Shown here: one piece after another, positions 1 to 8,364 of the stretch
Layout of the letters: each line of letters opens with the position of its first letter
How positions within the stretch are numbered: the first letter of the stretch is position 1
Assembly (NCBI RefSeq): GCF_010500865.1
Contig: NZ_JAAAWN010000006.1
Coordinates: 62,001-126,000, forward strand
Reading direction: 5' to 3'
Origin: Alteromonas profundi
GTDB taxonomy: Bacteria; Pseudomonadota; Gammaproteobacteria; Enterobacterales; Alteromonadaceae
DNA length: 64,000 nt
The notes under the pieces: model-generated
Told to the model about the DNA's origin: nothing
Databases searched by the model: none
Seen by the model: only the letters and a program-made list of their open reading frames with translations
Made by a program: the position numbers and the translations under genes

Positions 1-565
1 GGACCATAAAGGGATTCGGTTTTGTAGTTAAGTCAGACGCTCTCGCGGTGACATCGTATAAGGTGTACTGCAGGGTAAAATAAGTAATCTCTTCGGGTAG
101 TTGTGGGTCGACATAGAACTGCATTGGCATGTAGGCTTCATCACCTGCATCAAGTGGCTGCTGATTAAAACAGAAACATTCTGTCTTATTTAAATACAGC
201 GCCGCCGTACCTGGCGAAACAGACGGTATCGCTTGTGCCACGATATCGCTAGATGCTGGGTTTCTGACGTAAAACGACACCGTAGTGAGTTCACCCGGGT
301 GTACCTTTACCCGTGCAGTCTGCGCTCTAAATTCCCACGGCATACCCGTATTGGTACGCGTAATAAACTCAACGGTTATCTCGCGGCTTTCGTCTATTTC
401 GATATACTCATAACTTGCTGCGCTATTTTCGGTTTTTCCATTAATTCCTGTTACATCGCAGAACACATCGTATAGCGGCACTAACGCAAACCCGAAACCA
501 AACATGCCGACAACAATAACCAGCAGCTTGACCACCATTTTATTATTCGCCTTGCTGTGTGACAT
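1..565 (-). CDS. ctaG: Cytochrome c oxidase assembly protein CtaG/Cox11 (partial)
   Basis: Copper chaperone that delivers Cu to the CuB site of cytochrome oxidase subunit I. Translation from 565 gives an N-terminal single membrane segment (about residues 9-28) and then the soluble Cox11 beta domain with the copper-binding CFCF motif (reads ECFCFNQQPL) and PMQFYVDP near the end. The start has a strong AAGGAGG ribosome site 8 bases upstream. It follows ctaD by 21 bp, so it is the third gene of a ctaC-ctaD-ctaG operon. The frame is still open at base 1, so the last few residues and the stop lie outside the window. Confidence 0.93.
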   Translation of the reverse strand, partial: MSHSKANNKMVVKLLVIVVGMFGFGFALVPLYDVFCDVTGINGKTENSAASYEYIEIDESREITVEFITRTNTGMPWEFRAQTARVKVHPGELTTVSFYVRNPASSDIVAQAIPSVSPGTAALYLNKTECFCFNQQPLDAGDEAYMPMQFYVDPQLPEEITYFTLQYTLYDVTARASDLTTKPNPFMV

Positions 566-586
566 CGGGCTCGCCTCCTTCGCGCT

Positions 587-2197
587 TTACTTAACGACCG
601 GTGGTGTCTCAAACGTATGGTAAGGAGCGGGTGAGGGAATTTCCCATTCCAACCCCTCAGCGCCTTCCCATACCTGGCTCGACACAGGATCACCGAGTTT
701 CTTGCAAGCCTTAATGACTAACGCAAGGAAGATTAATTGCGATAAACCGAATGCAAAGCCCCCTACACTTATCCATTTATTAAAATCGGCAAATTGCAGG
801 GCATAATCGGGTATACGACGAGGCATACCCGCTAAACCTACAAAATGCATAGGGAAGAAGAGTAAGTTCACTGATACCAGAGAACACCAGAAATGCCACT
901 TTGCTAATGTAGTGTCGTACATTTTGCCGGTCCATTTAGGTAACCAGTAATACACCGCGGCCATAATGGAAAATATAGCGCCAGTCACTAATACATAATG
1001 GAAGTGAGCCACGACGAAGTAGGTATCATGGTATTGGAAATCCACCGGGGTAATGGCCAACATAAGCCCAGATAGCCCACCAATGGTAAATAGCACAATA
1101 AAGGCAATAGCAAACATCATGGGCATTTCAAAAGACAAGGAACCGCGCCACATCGTTGCCACCCAGTTAAACACTTTAACGCCAGTGGGCACCGAAATGA
1201 GCATGGTGGCAAACATGAAAAACATCTCCATGTACACCGGCATACCGGTAGTAAACATATGGTGGGCCCACACCACAAAAGATAGCAAGGCTATTGCCCC
1301 TGTGGCATAAACCATAGATGCATAGCCGAACAGTCGTTTGCGGGAAAAGGTAGGTACTATTTGCGAGATAATACCAAAGGCGGGCAAAATCATAATATAC
1401 ACTTCGGGGTGACCAAAGAACCAGAATATATGCTGGAACATAACAGGGTCGCCACCGCCTGCGGCATCAAAAAAGCTCGTGCCGAAGAATTTATCGGTTA
1501 ATACCATGGTAACCGCACCGGCTAACACCGGCATTACCGCAATTAATAAAAACGCAGTAATTAGCCATGTCCATACGAACAAGGGCATTTTCATCCATGT
1601 CATACCCGGGGCACGCATGTTGAATATGGTCACAATGACATTAATTGCCCCCATAATGGATGAGATACCCATGATATGGACGGAAAATACGAATAATCCG
1701 GTTGAATCGCCACTATAGGTGGTGGACAACGGCGCATAAAAGGTCCATCCAAACGCGGGGCCGCCACCTTCCATAAACAACGAGCTCAATAGAATTAAAA
1801 AGGCGCCCGGCAAGATCCAAAAGCTCCAGTTATTCATGCGCGGCAACGCCATATCAGGCGCCCCTATCATCATAGGAATAAGCCAGTTTGCCAACCCAGT
1901 AAAGGCCGGCATAACGGCACCAAAAACCATGATAAGGCCGTGAACTGTGGTCATTTGGTTAAAAAAGTTAGGCTCCACTATTTGTAAACCTGGCTGGAAC
2001 AACTCAGCCCTTATTACCATTGCCATGGCGCCGCCCACTAAAAACATAATGAACGCAAACCATAGGTAAAGCGTGCCTATGTCTTTATGGTTGGTGGTAA
2101 ATAGCCATCGGGTAATGCCCTTAGGTATATGGTCGTGATGTTCGTGATCTTGTGGCGCCACTGCATCTGGCGTCATTATTTCTGTTGCTTTACTCAT
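587..2197 (-). CDS. ctaD: Cytochrome c oxidase subunit I
   Basis: Catalytic haem-copper subunit of an aa3/caa3-type terminal oxidase in the inner membrane: reduces O2 to water and pumps protons. 536 residues, about 12 membrane segments. Visible ligands include the first haem a histidine in TTVHGLIM, the CuB/cross-link motif HPEVY (about residue 265), the HH pair in VWAHHMFTTG, and the haem ligands in HDTYFVVAHFHYVL. The N-terminus carries a histidine-rich stretch (DHEHHDH) before the first helix. It starts 9 bp after ctaC with an AGGAG ribosome site. Full length for the family. Confidence 0.97.
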   Translation of the reverse strand: MSKATEIMTPDAVAPQDHEHHDHIPKGITRWLFTTNHKDIGTLYLWFAFIMFLVGGAMAMVIRAELFQPGLQIVEPNFFNQMTTVHGLIMVFGAVMPAFTGLANWLIPMMIGAPDMALPRMNNWSFWILPGAFLILLSSLFMEGGGPAFGWTFYAPLSTTYSGDSTGLFVFSVHIMGISSIMGAINVIVTIFNMRAPGMTWMKMPLFVWTWLITAFLLIAVMPVLAGAVTMVLTDKFFGTSFFDAAGGGDPVMFQHIFWFFGHPEVYIMILPAFGIISQIVPTFSRKRLFGYASMVYATGAIALLSFVVWAHHMFTTGMPVYMEMFFMFATMLISVPTGVKVFNWVATMWRGSLSFEMPMMFAIAFIVLFTIGGLSGLMLAITPVDFQYHDTYFVVAHFHYVLVTGAIFSIMAAVYYWLPKWTGKMYDTTLAKWHFWCSLVSVNLLFFPMHFVGLAGMPRRIPDYALQFADFNKWISVGGFAFGLSQLIFLALVIKACKKLGDPVSSQVWEGAEGLEWEIPSPAPYHTFETPPVVK

Positions 2198-2206
2198 AAT
2201 GCGCTC

Positions 2207-3370
2207 CTAGTTACCATTGGCGACAGCATAAACGTCTTTCGCTTGAACCATATCACCCGTGTTATTCCCCCACGCATTACGTTCGTAGGTAATAACCGCC
2301 GCAATATCTTTCAGGCTTAGCATCTTGCCAAAGGCCTGCATGGCTGTTCCTGCTTTTCCATGCAGTACTATGTCAATGTGCCCTGGCATATCTTCAAGGG
2401 CCATTTGACTGCCTTTAAGAGCAGGGAAAACGCCCGGCAAACCTTCGCCATTAGGCATATGACACGCTGCACAGGTAGCGTTGTATACCCGTTCCCCTTC
2501 TCTCATCAATTCATCCATAGACATATTCATTGACAACAGACGCTGTTCTTCTTCTCTTGCCTCTTTGGCAATGGCTTCTTGCGCATTCATCCACGCGTCA
2601 AATTCGGCGGGCTCTTTTGCTATAACCACTACTGGCATATAACCATGGTCTTTACCACAAAGCTCTGCGCATTGGCCCCGGTAGATACCGGGCTCATTCA
2701 CTTTAGTCCATGACTCATTAATAAACCCTGGGTTAGCATCTTTTTTCACCGCAAAATCGGGCACCCACCATGAATGGATAACATCGTCAGAGGTAATTAA
2801 AAAGCGCACTTTCTTGCCTGTAGGGATAACCAGCGGCCGGTCAACTTCTAAAAGGTAGTTGTCACCTTTGTCGAAAATGTTTTCTATTTGCTCGCGCTGA
2901 GTCGCTAGCAATGAGTAATACTCGACGTCTCTGTCCATGTACTTATAATGCCACTTCCATTGCGACCCCGTTACGACAACGGTTAAATCCGCTTCGCTGG
3001 TGTCTTCCATAGCAATTAAAGTTCTTGCAGCAGGTACAGCCATAAATATAAGGATAAGGAAGGGTACAATGGTCCACGCAATTTCCACTTTTACGTTTTC
3101 ATGGAAGTTAGCCGGTTTTGCCCCTCGTGATTTGCGATGTAAATACATAGATGTAAACATCACACCAAAAACCAGCACCGCAATTGCTACGCAGATAAAA
3201 AACATCAGCATATGTAGGTCATAAACCTGCCCACTGATGTCTGTGGCGCCTTGGCGTAGGTTAAGAGAAGAAGCTTCTCCTGCTGTTGTGTCAGCAAAAA
3301 GCAAAGAAGAAAATAGCATAAAGGGTAAATGCCACGCCCACTTTGCGACCTGTGTTGTTAGTCGTTTCAC
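2207..3370 (-). CDS. ctaC: Cytochrome c oxidase subunit II with C-terminal cytochrome c domain
   Basis: Electron-entry subunit of the oxidase. 387 residues: signal peptide (about 1-26), two membrane helices (about 50-75 and 97-120), cupredoxin domain with all CuA ligands visible (His199, Cys234, Glu236, Cys238, His242, Met245), and then a fused class I cytochrome c domain with CxxCH at residues 300-304 and a likely Met ligand in GTAMQAFG. The fusion marks a caa3-type oxidase, which can accept electrons through its own haem c. First gene of the visible cta operon; 580 bp of noncoding DNA precede it. Confidence 0.96.
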   Translation of the reverse strand: MKRLTTQVAKWAWHLPFMLFSSLLFADTTAGEASSLNLRQGATDISGQVYDLHMLMFFICVAIAVLVFGVMFTSMYLHRKSRGAKPANFHENVKVEIAWTIVPFLILIFMAVPAARTLIAMEDTSEADLTVVVTGSQWKWHYKYMDRDVEYYSLLATQREQIENIFDKGDNYLLEVDRPLVIPTGKKVRFLITSDDVIHSWWVPDFAVKKDANPGFINESWTKVNEPGIYRGQCAELCGKDHGYMPVVVIAKEPAEFDAWMNAQEAIAKEAREEEQRLLSMNMSMDELMREGERVYNATCAACHMPNGEGLPGVFPALKGSQMALEDMPGHIDIVLHGKAGTAMQAFGKMLSLKDIAAVITYERNAWGNNTGDMVQAKDVYAVANGN

Positions 3371-3908
3371 TCAGCACCTCCGTAATGGCAGACCCCTTCG
3401 CGCTATAAGAATGCGCGTAGTCGCTACCTAGTGGTTTCCTGTTACAGACTCTTACAACACTTTCTTACACATTCATGTAAACACAAGTTAGAGTCATTGT
3501 TATTATTTTGTTATAACTTGTCTAAGAATTGCGCAATAAAATGGCTACGTCTAGTCTTTTCTTATAAAAAACCTGTAAATAGAATGTATTTAAACCATTC
3601 GTTTGGTTATAAAGTACTGGAGGAATAGGCTGAATGGGCCGCCATACGGCACTTTTGTATGTGTGTTTCAAACACATATTTTGAACATTGCGCAAAATTA
3701 TTGCAGTGGAAGTTAATTCGTTAATTCAGTGAGTAACAAGATGAATTGACTAATTTTCAAACAGCAAGATGAATGGTAAAAAACGTTCCGCAGAAAACAG
3801 CCATAGAAGTTTAAAGCGCCCTAGTGACTATCGGGCTATGCAGTATTCAGTAAGTCTATTTTGCGTTCTGTAGGCAACATTGACGTCATTATCCCTTATT
3901 AAAGACAC
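3371..3908. other. Intergenic region upstream of ctaC
   Basis: No convincing gene. It should hold the cta operon promoter. Two copies of the palindrome TTGCGCAA occur (3529-3536 and 3686-3693), and a 7-bp-arm inverted repeat (TGTGTTT-c-AAACACA) lies at 3662-3676. I cannot assign a regulator to any of them. Confidence 0.4.
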
Positions 3909-3936
3909 AAAAAAACGGCCTATAGGCCGTTTTTTC
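3909..3936 (-). terminator. Rho-independent terminator of lexA
   Basis: Stem ACGGCC/GGCCGT with loop TATA, flanked by a run of A on the left and T on the right. Read on the minus strand it follows the lexA stop by 17 bp and ends in a U tract. Confidence 0.85.
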
Positions 3937-3952
3937 TTTAAAGCTCGCGAAT

Positions 3953-4579
3953 TTACATCCAATCGCCGTTTCTAATAACGCCAACCGCAATACCCTCAAT
4001 AGAAAAGGGTTCAGAGGCTAAATCTACCTTTATGGGAGAAAACTCTTCGTTTTCCGCATGCAGTAGCACCTCTCTTCCGCGCTTTTCTAGGCGCTTGACG
4101 GTAACATCTTCATCTACTCGGGCTACAACTACCTGGCCGTTATGAACGTCGGTGGTCTTATGAACAGCTAATAAATCGCCGTCTAAAATACCAATATCTT
4201 TCATACTCATACCGCTGACTCTTAGCAAAAAATCTGCTTGCGGCTGAAACAGCGCAGGATCAACTTTATAGTGAGACTCGATGTGCTCCTGAGCCAAAAT
4301 AGGTTCGCCCGCAGCCACGCGGCCAATAAGCGGCAGACCATCTTCTTCAGATACTTCATCTTCAAGAGGTATGTTTAGCTTAATGCCCCGAGAGGTACCT
4401 GGCAGAATTTCAATCACACCTTTTCGCGCGAGAGCTTTCAAATGCTCTTCTGCCGCATTAGCAGAGCGAAACCCCAAATGGCTGGCTATTTCTGCACGCG
4501 TAGGGGGCATACCCGTAGCTAGCATGTTCGATTTAATTAACTCTAGAACTTCGGTTTGTCGAGCAGTGAGTGGGCGCAT
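3953..4579 (-). CDS. lexA: LexA repressor
   Basis: SOS response repressor that self-cleaves when RecA filaments form. 208 residues: winged HTH at the N-terminus ([15 protein letters not shown]) and a S24-type peptidase domain. The cleavage site Ala90-Gly91 (RVAAGEP), catalytic Ser125 (SGMSMKD) and Lys162 (TVKRL) are all present, so the protein should be functional. Monocistronic between its own terminator and a pair of SOS boxes, which implies autoregulation. Confidence 0.97.
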   Translation of the reverse strand: MRPLTARQTEVLELIKSNMLATGMPPTRAEIASHLGFRSANAAEEHLKALARKGVIEILPGTSRGIKLNIPLEDEVSEEDGLPLIGRVAAGEPILAQEHIESHYKVDPALFQPQADFLLRVSGMSMKDIGILDGDLLAVHKTTDVHNGQVVVARVDEDVTVKRLEKRGREVLLHAENEEFSPIKVDLASEPFSIEGIAVGVIRNGDWM

Positions 4580-4586
4580 AAAAGAC

Positions 4587-4602
4587 CTGTGTGTCTATAC
4601 AG
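4587..4602 (-). promoter_or_regulatory. SOS box 1 of lexA
   Basis: Perfect CTGT-N8-ACAG (CTGTGTGTCTATACAG), the gammaproteobacterial LexA operator, ending 8 bp before the lexA start codon. Confidence 0.9.
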
Positions 4603-4605
4603 TTC

Positions 4606-4621
4606 CTGTGATTATATACAC
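4606..4621 (-). promoter_or_regulatory. SOS box 2 of lexA
   Basis: CTGT-N8-ACAC, one mismatch to the LexA consensus and 19 bp from box 1. The tandem arrangement mirrors the two operators in front of Escherichia coli lexA. Confidence 0.7.
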
Positions 4622-4759
4622 CTACAAGTAAATGACAAGGGCGTATCACCGCTTTTATGTTTATTCAAACTGCTAACAACTCACGAGTATAAAACACGAA
4701 ATGAAACTTTTTTTAGGTTGGCACCTTATAAACCAAGAATGCCTACTTAAGGAGGGACT

Positions 4760-5218
4760 ATGTTAGGAAAATCATATTTAGTGGTAGCTAATCGTTCTGA
4801 AGCTAAAATTTTACTTGAGAAAGATGGCGCCAATGATCTTGAAAGTGTGACCACCTTGGTAAACGATGATGGTCGAGCGTCTGATGGTGATTTAGTTACT
4901 GACCGACCGGGCGCAGTATCAGGCGCGAGTGGTTCAGTACCAGGGGTTGATGCTATGAGCCGCAAAGACGCCTCTGATACCGAAGCTGACCGATTTGCTG
5001 GCACCGTAGCTGACTGGCTAGATAAACGTCGAACAACAGACAAACTGTATCATGTCGACATTATTGCCGCTCCCAGCTTTTTAGGCCGACTGCGAGGGAA
5101 AATGAATAAACAGTTAACAGATCTTGTTCGCCACGCAATTAATAAAGATGTGGTTAATGAAGATCAACAACAATGGGTAGACTACCTAAAAGACGCGCCT
5201 AAAAGCGCAAACAGCTAA
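4760..5218 (+). CDS. Host-attachment family protein
   Basis: 152 residues resembling the family named after a protein needed for attachment of Agrobacterium to host cells (Host_attach domain). The pattern is an N-terminal LVVANRSEAKIL strand, a central DR/DG-rich loop, FAGTVADWLDKRR, and APSFLGRLRGKM. No signal peptide, so probably cytoplasmic; the fold resembles release-factor eRF1 domain 1 families and the true function is unknown. The start is fixed by a strong AAGGAGG site. Stand-alone gene. Confidence 0.75.
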   Translation: MLGKSYLVVANRSEAKILLEKDGANDLESVTTLVNDDGRASDGDLVTDRPGAVSGASGSVPGVDAMSRKDASDTEADRFAGTVADWLDKRRTTDKLYHVDIIAAPSFLGRLRGKMNKQLTDLVRHAINKDVVNEDQQQWVDYLKDAPKSANS

Positions 5219-5310
5219 GCGTATCCCAACAATCACTGTTAAGTGAAGTACATAGCCAAAGCTATAGGTGCCTAAACGGGTGTTTGGTGTTGGCTTTACA
5301 ATCTAAGCTT

Positions 5311-5340
5311 AAAAATGGCCAGTTACTACTGGCCATTTTT
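5311..5340. terminator. Bidirectional terminator
   Basis: Perfect 13-bp stem (AAAAATGGCCAGT and its complement) with a TACT loop between the convergent host-attachment gene and the siderophore receptor. The A and T runs serve both strands. Confidence 0.88.
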
Positions 5341-5355
5341 CGATGGAAATAGCGG

Positions 5356-7470
5356 TTAAAACTGATATTGCAGGCTAAAGCGGGCGTTTATCGGCGCGCC
5401 AGTGGCAATATTGTTGTCATTATGCGCCGACGGGAAATAGCCTTCATCAAACAAATTTTCAATATTAAGCTGTAACTTTAGGTTCTCGCTATAGTTATAG
5501 TATACCGCAGTGTCTATACGGGTGAAGTTTGGCAAGGATACATCGTTGCTAAGCGATGCATACTGCTGTGATTGATACACAAGCCCAAGCGCTACACGCC
5601 AAGTGTCGTTTATCTGGTATTGATTCCAGATTGTTAGCATGTGCTCGGGTAGTTGAGCTAAGTCACGATTAGCTAATTCGCCGTCAACAACGCGTCCCAT
5701 TTCTTCGCCATCAAGGTTACTGTAGCCAGCATTGATGCGCCATTTTTCACTCAGCGCACCTACTAACTGAAGTTCAAAACCTGTGGTTTTTGTGCCTGTT
5801 AATATTGAAGCTTCAGGGTTATTAGGGTCTTGGGCTGTACCGTTTTCGCGCTCTACCTCAAACGCCGCTGCAGTAAAACTTAAGTTATCGCTAAGATTCC
5901 ACTTAACACCCACTTCTTTGTTTTCAAATTCTTCAGCATCCAACGCCTGTGCGCTTAATGACAGCGTTAAAAATTGATCGCCTGAGCGGGGTAAGAAGGA
6001 TTGACTGTAGCTTGCGTAAAACGACATTGACTCAGACGGCTTGTAGATTAAACCTGCGCGAGGGGAAACTTGAGCGTCAGAGCTCGCTAGCAAGCCATTG
6101 TTGCCATCGTCAGCTCCGTTATTCACTTCAATAGTATCGACAACATCAATGTCAAAGTTATCGTAACGGGCACCTGCAACCACAATCCAGTGTTCATTTA
6201 GTTTAATTTCGTCTTGGAAAAAAACTGAAGTGAAGGAGACATCTGACGCTCTATCACGTACCGCATCGGTTAACGTCATTGATGGAATAACAAGCGGATC
6301 GGAAAAGCTGAAGGTAACTTGATCATCTTGCGAATCGGCAAAGAAAGCATCACGACGGGCATTTGTTGTGTCTTGGTTACCGTACTCGATCCCCGTAAGT
6401 AGTGTATGTTCAACGCCCCCCATTGTAACTTGACCAATGAGGTTAAGCTGCACTAAGGCGTTTTCTCGGGCCGTCGCATCTTGATAGCCATCTAGGGTTA
6501 CCGTTCCCGCTTGATCATCAAAGTTTACCGGATAAAGATTCTGATACAGTTTATCGTAGTCAGCAAATTGAACCGTTCCGTTAAGGTTCCAATGTTGCGA
6601 TATACTGTGATCGACACGAAGGCGTGCAATATGTGCTTCAAGGGTTGTGTTATTAAAGTCAGGATCGCCAAAGTAGGTATCTTCAGCATCCTGTAACGGT
6701 TGACCGTTTAACGAAGGTACACCTCTATCTACTACCCGATCATCATTTACGTATTCGTAAGATGCCATCACTGTAGTGTCATCATTTACGGCCCATGTAT
6801 AGGTAGGGTTTAGCGCGTAGCGTTCGCCGTCTTTAAAATCACGGTGGTTATCTATGGTGTCGAACACGCCATTGAAACGGAACGCGTTATTCCCGTCTAT
6901 CACGCGGTTAGTATCAACGCTCACCGAGGTTGCCGCGAAGGTATCAATGCCGGCTCCCATGCGAGTAAAGTCGTTGGTTAAGTCAGCAACTTTGGTCACA
7001 CGGTTAACCACACCACCGCCGCCACCGCGACCAAACAATAACGCATTGGCGCCCCGTAAAATTTCCACACGCTCTAGGTTATACAAGGGTCTGAAGTATT
7101 GAACGTCATCGCGTAAACCATCTACAAAGAAGTCTGCGGTGGTGTTTTGCCCCCGTATGGTAATCTGGTCTCTATGATCTTCTCCTAAGCCGATGCTTAC
7201 GCCAGGCGTGTATTGCATTACATCAGCAATACTGAAAAGCGCCTGCTCTGAAATTTGTTCGGCGCTAACGACAGAAACAGACTGGGGAACATTCACCAAT
7301 AAAGTTGGTGTTTTCACAGCAGTTGCCACTTGTTGCCCAAAAAATGCACCGCGAACCGTTATCCGCTCTACACTTTCTTCCAACGTTTCATCAGGCTGGT
7401 TTGCATAAGCATTGCCGCCGTAAAGTGTGAATAACACAGCAGCTGATAGGGTGGTCGTAACAAATTTCAA
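5356..7470 (-). CDS. TonB-dependent siderophore receptor
   Basis: Outer-membrane transporter for a ferric siderophore, probably of the FhuA/Fiu/catecholate group. 704 residues: signal peptide ending near AYA-NQ (about residue 24), TonB box-like segment ESVERITVRG, plug domain with NVPQSVSVV and IRGQNT, then a 22-strand barrel ending in the canonical aromatic C-terminus ARFSLQYQF. A Fur-like box lies 65-85 bp upstream, supporting iron repression. No transporter or esterase genes are adjacent, so the exact ligand cannot be read from context. Confidence 0.9.
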   Translation of the reverse strand: MKFVTTTLSAAVLFTLYGGNAYANQPDETLEESVERITVRGAFFGQQVATAVKTPTLLVNVPQSVSVVSAEQISEQALFSIADVMQYTPGVSIGLGEDHRDQITIRGQNTTADFFVDGLRDDVQYFRPLYNLERVEILRGANALLFGRGGGGGVVNRVTKVADLTNDFTRMGAGIDTFAATSVSVDTNRVIDGNNAFRFNGVFDTIDNHRDFKDGERYALNPTYTWAVNDDTTVMASYEYVNDDRVVDRGVPSLNGQPLQDAEDTYFGDPDFNNTTLEAHIARLRVDHSISQHWNLNGTVQFADYDKLYQNLYPVNFDDQAGTVTLDGYQDATARENALVQLNLIGQVTMGGVEHTLLTGIEYGNQDTTNARRDAFFADSQDDQVTFSFSDPLVIPSMTLTDAVRDRASDVSFTSVFFQDEIKLNEHWIVVAGARYDNFDIDVVDTIEVNNGADDGNNGLLASSDAQVSPRAGLIYKPSESMSFYASYSQSFLPRSGDQFLTLSLSAQALDAEEFENKEVGVKWNLSDNLSFTAAAFEVERENGTAQDPNNPEASILTGTKTTGFELQLVGALSEKWRINAGYSNLDGEEMGRVVDGELANRDLAQLPEHMLTIWNQYQINDTWRVALGLVYQSQQYASLSNDVSLPNFTRIDTAVYYNYSENLKLQLNIENLFDEGYFPSAHNDNNIATGAPINARFSLQYQF

Positions 7471-7535
7471 ATGCGTCTCCTTGGTATTTACGGCTATAGG
7501 AACACCATAGATATGTCTAAGCCTTTATTGATGAC

Positions 7536-7554
7536 GCGAATGATAATTGTTGTT
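7536..7554 (-). promoter_or_regulatory. Candidate Fur box
   Basis: GCGAATGATAATTGTTGTT matches 13 of 19 positions of the Fur consensus including the core AATGATAAT. It sits upstream of the siderophore receptor, which is the expected target. Confidence 0.6.
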
Positions 7555-7755
7555 AATAGCAATTAAAAGCACTTTTAACTTATTTTGATTAATAAGTGTT
7601 AATAAATACACCGTGTAGCAAAATACAGGTAAATGGTTGTTCCAAAAATCTCCCCACTAGGTGTCAACTCGCACATAGTGACGCTGTGTTATAGTGAAGC
7701 GCGGGAGCGCCATGCTATGCTAGCCCCCTTTTAACCATTATGTGCCTATCTGAAT

Positions 7756-8226
7756 ATGCTACGTTTTATTGATTATGCGCCTACTTTAGCGCCCCATTTT
7801 CATCGTATAAATAGAGAGTGGATAACCGATATGTTTCGGCTTGAAGCTGTCGATGAAAACGTTATTGGTAACCCTCACAAGTATATTATTGAAACCGGCG
7901 GTCATATATGGTTTGCCGAGCACCCTACGCTTGGAATTGTCGGCACTTGTGCGCTTATGAAAAAGCAAACTGGCGTATTCGAACTGACCAAGATGGGGGT
8001 CGCTAGCGAGGCGAGGGGTATGAATGTAGGGTCATTATTGCTTCAGCATGTATTAACCCGTGCACCAGCAATCGCCTTCAATTGCTTGTTTCTATTAACC
8101 AATAAAAAATGCGAAGCTGCCATTCATTTATACGAAAAATACGGTTTTGTGCACTGTAAAGATATTATGCAAAGGTATGGAAGTGCCTATGAGCGCTGCG
8201 ATGTGGCTATGCGCTATCAAAAGTAG
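7756..8226 (+). CDS. GNAT family N-acetyltransferase
   Basis: 156 residues with a GNAT fold pattern: LGIVGTCALMKK strand, ELTKMGVASEARGMNVGSLLLQHVL (acetyl-CoA binding motif A, V-x-x-x-x-R-G-x-x-x-G), and a C-terminal ALxLYEKYGF-like segment (AAIHLYEKYGFV). The acyl acceptor is unknown. Stand-alone, divergent from the siderophore receptor. The ribosome site is weak, but this is the only ATG that retains the first strand. Confidence 0.85.
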   Translation: MLRFIDYAPTLAPHFHRINREWITDMFRLEAVDENVIGNPHKYIIETGGHIWFAEHPTLGIVGTCALMKKQTGVFELTKMGVASEARGMNVGSLLLQHVLTRAPAIAFNCLFLLTNKKCEAAIHLYEKYGFVHCKDIMQRYGSAYERCDVAMRYQK

Positions 8227-8364
8227 ACAACTGCCTGTCCCTTCAATAGTATCTGGCTAAGCAAAGTGTGATTGTGAGGCGTTATCATCTTCGCCTACAA
8301 TGCCTGAAACTTCAGCGAGTGTGATATACTTAGCGCGTTTTCATTTCAAAGGATCAATACGTTC

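Noticed and set aside
3529..3693. Two TTGCGCAA palindromes upstream of ctaC as regulator sites
   Set aside because: An 8-bp palindrome twice in 580 bp is weak evidence and no matching regulator is known to me.
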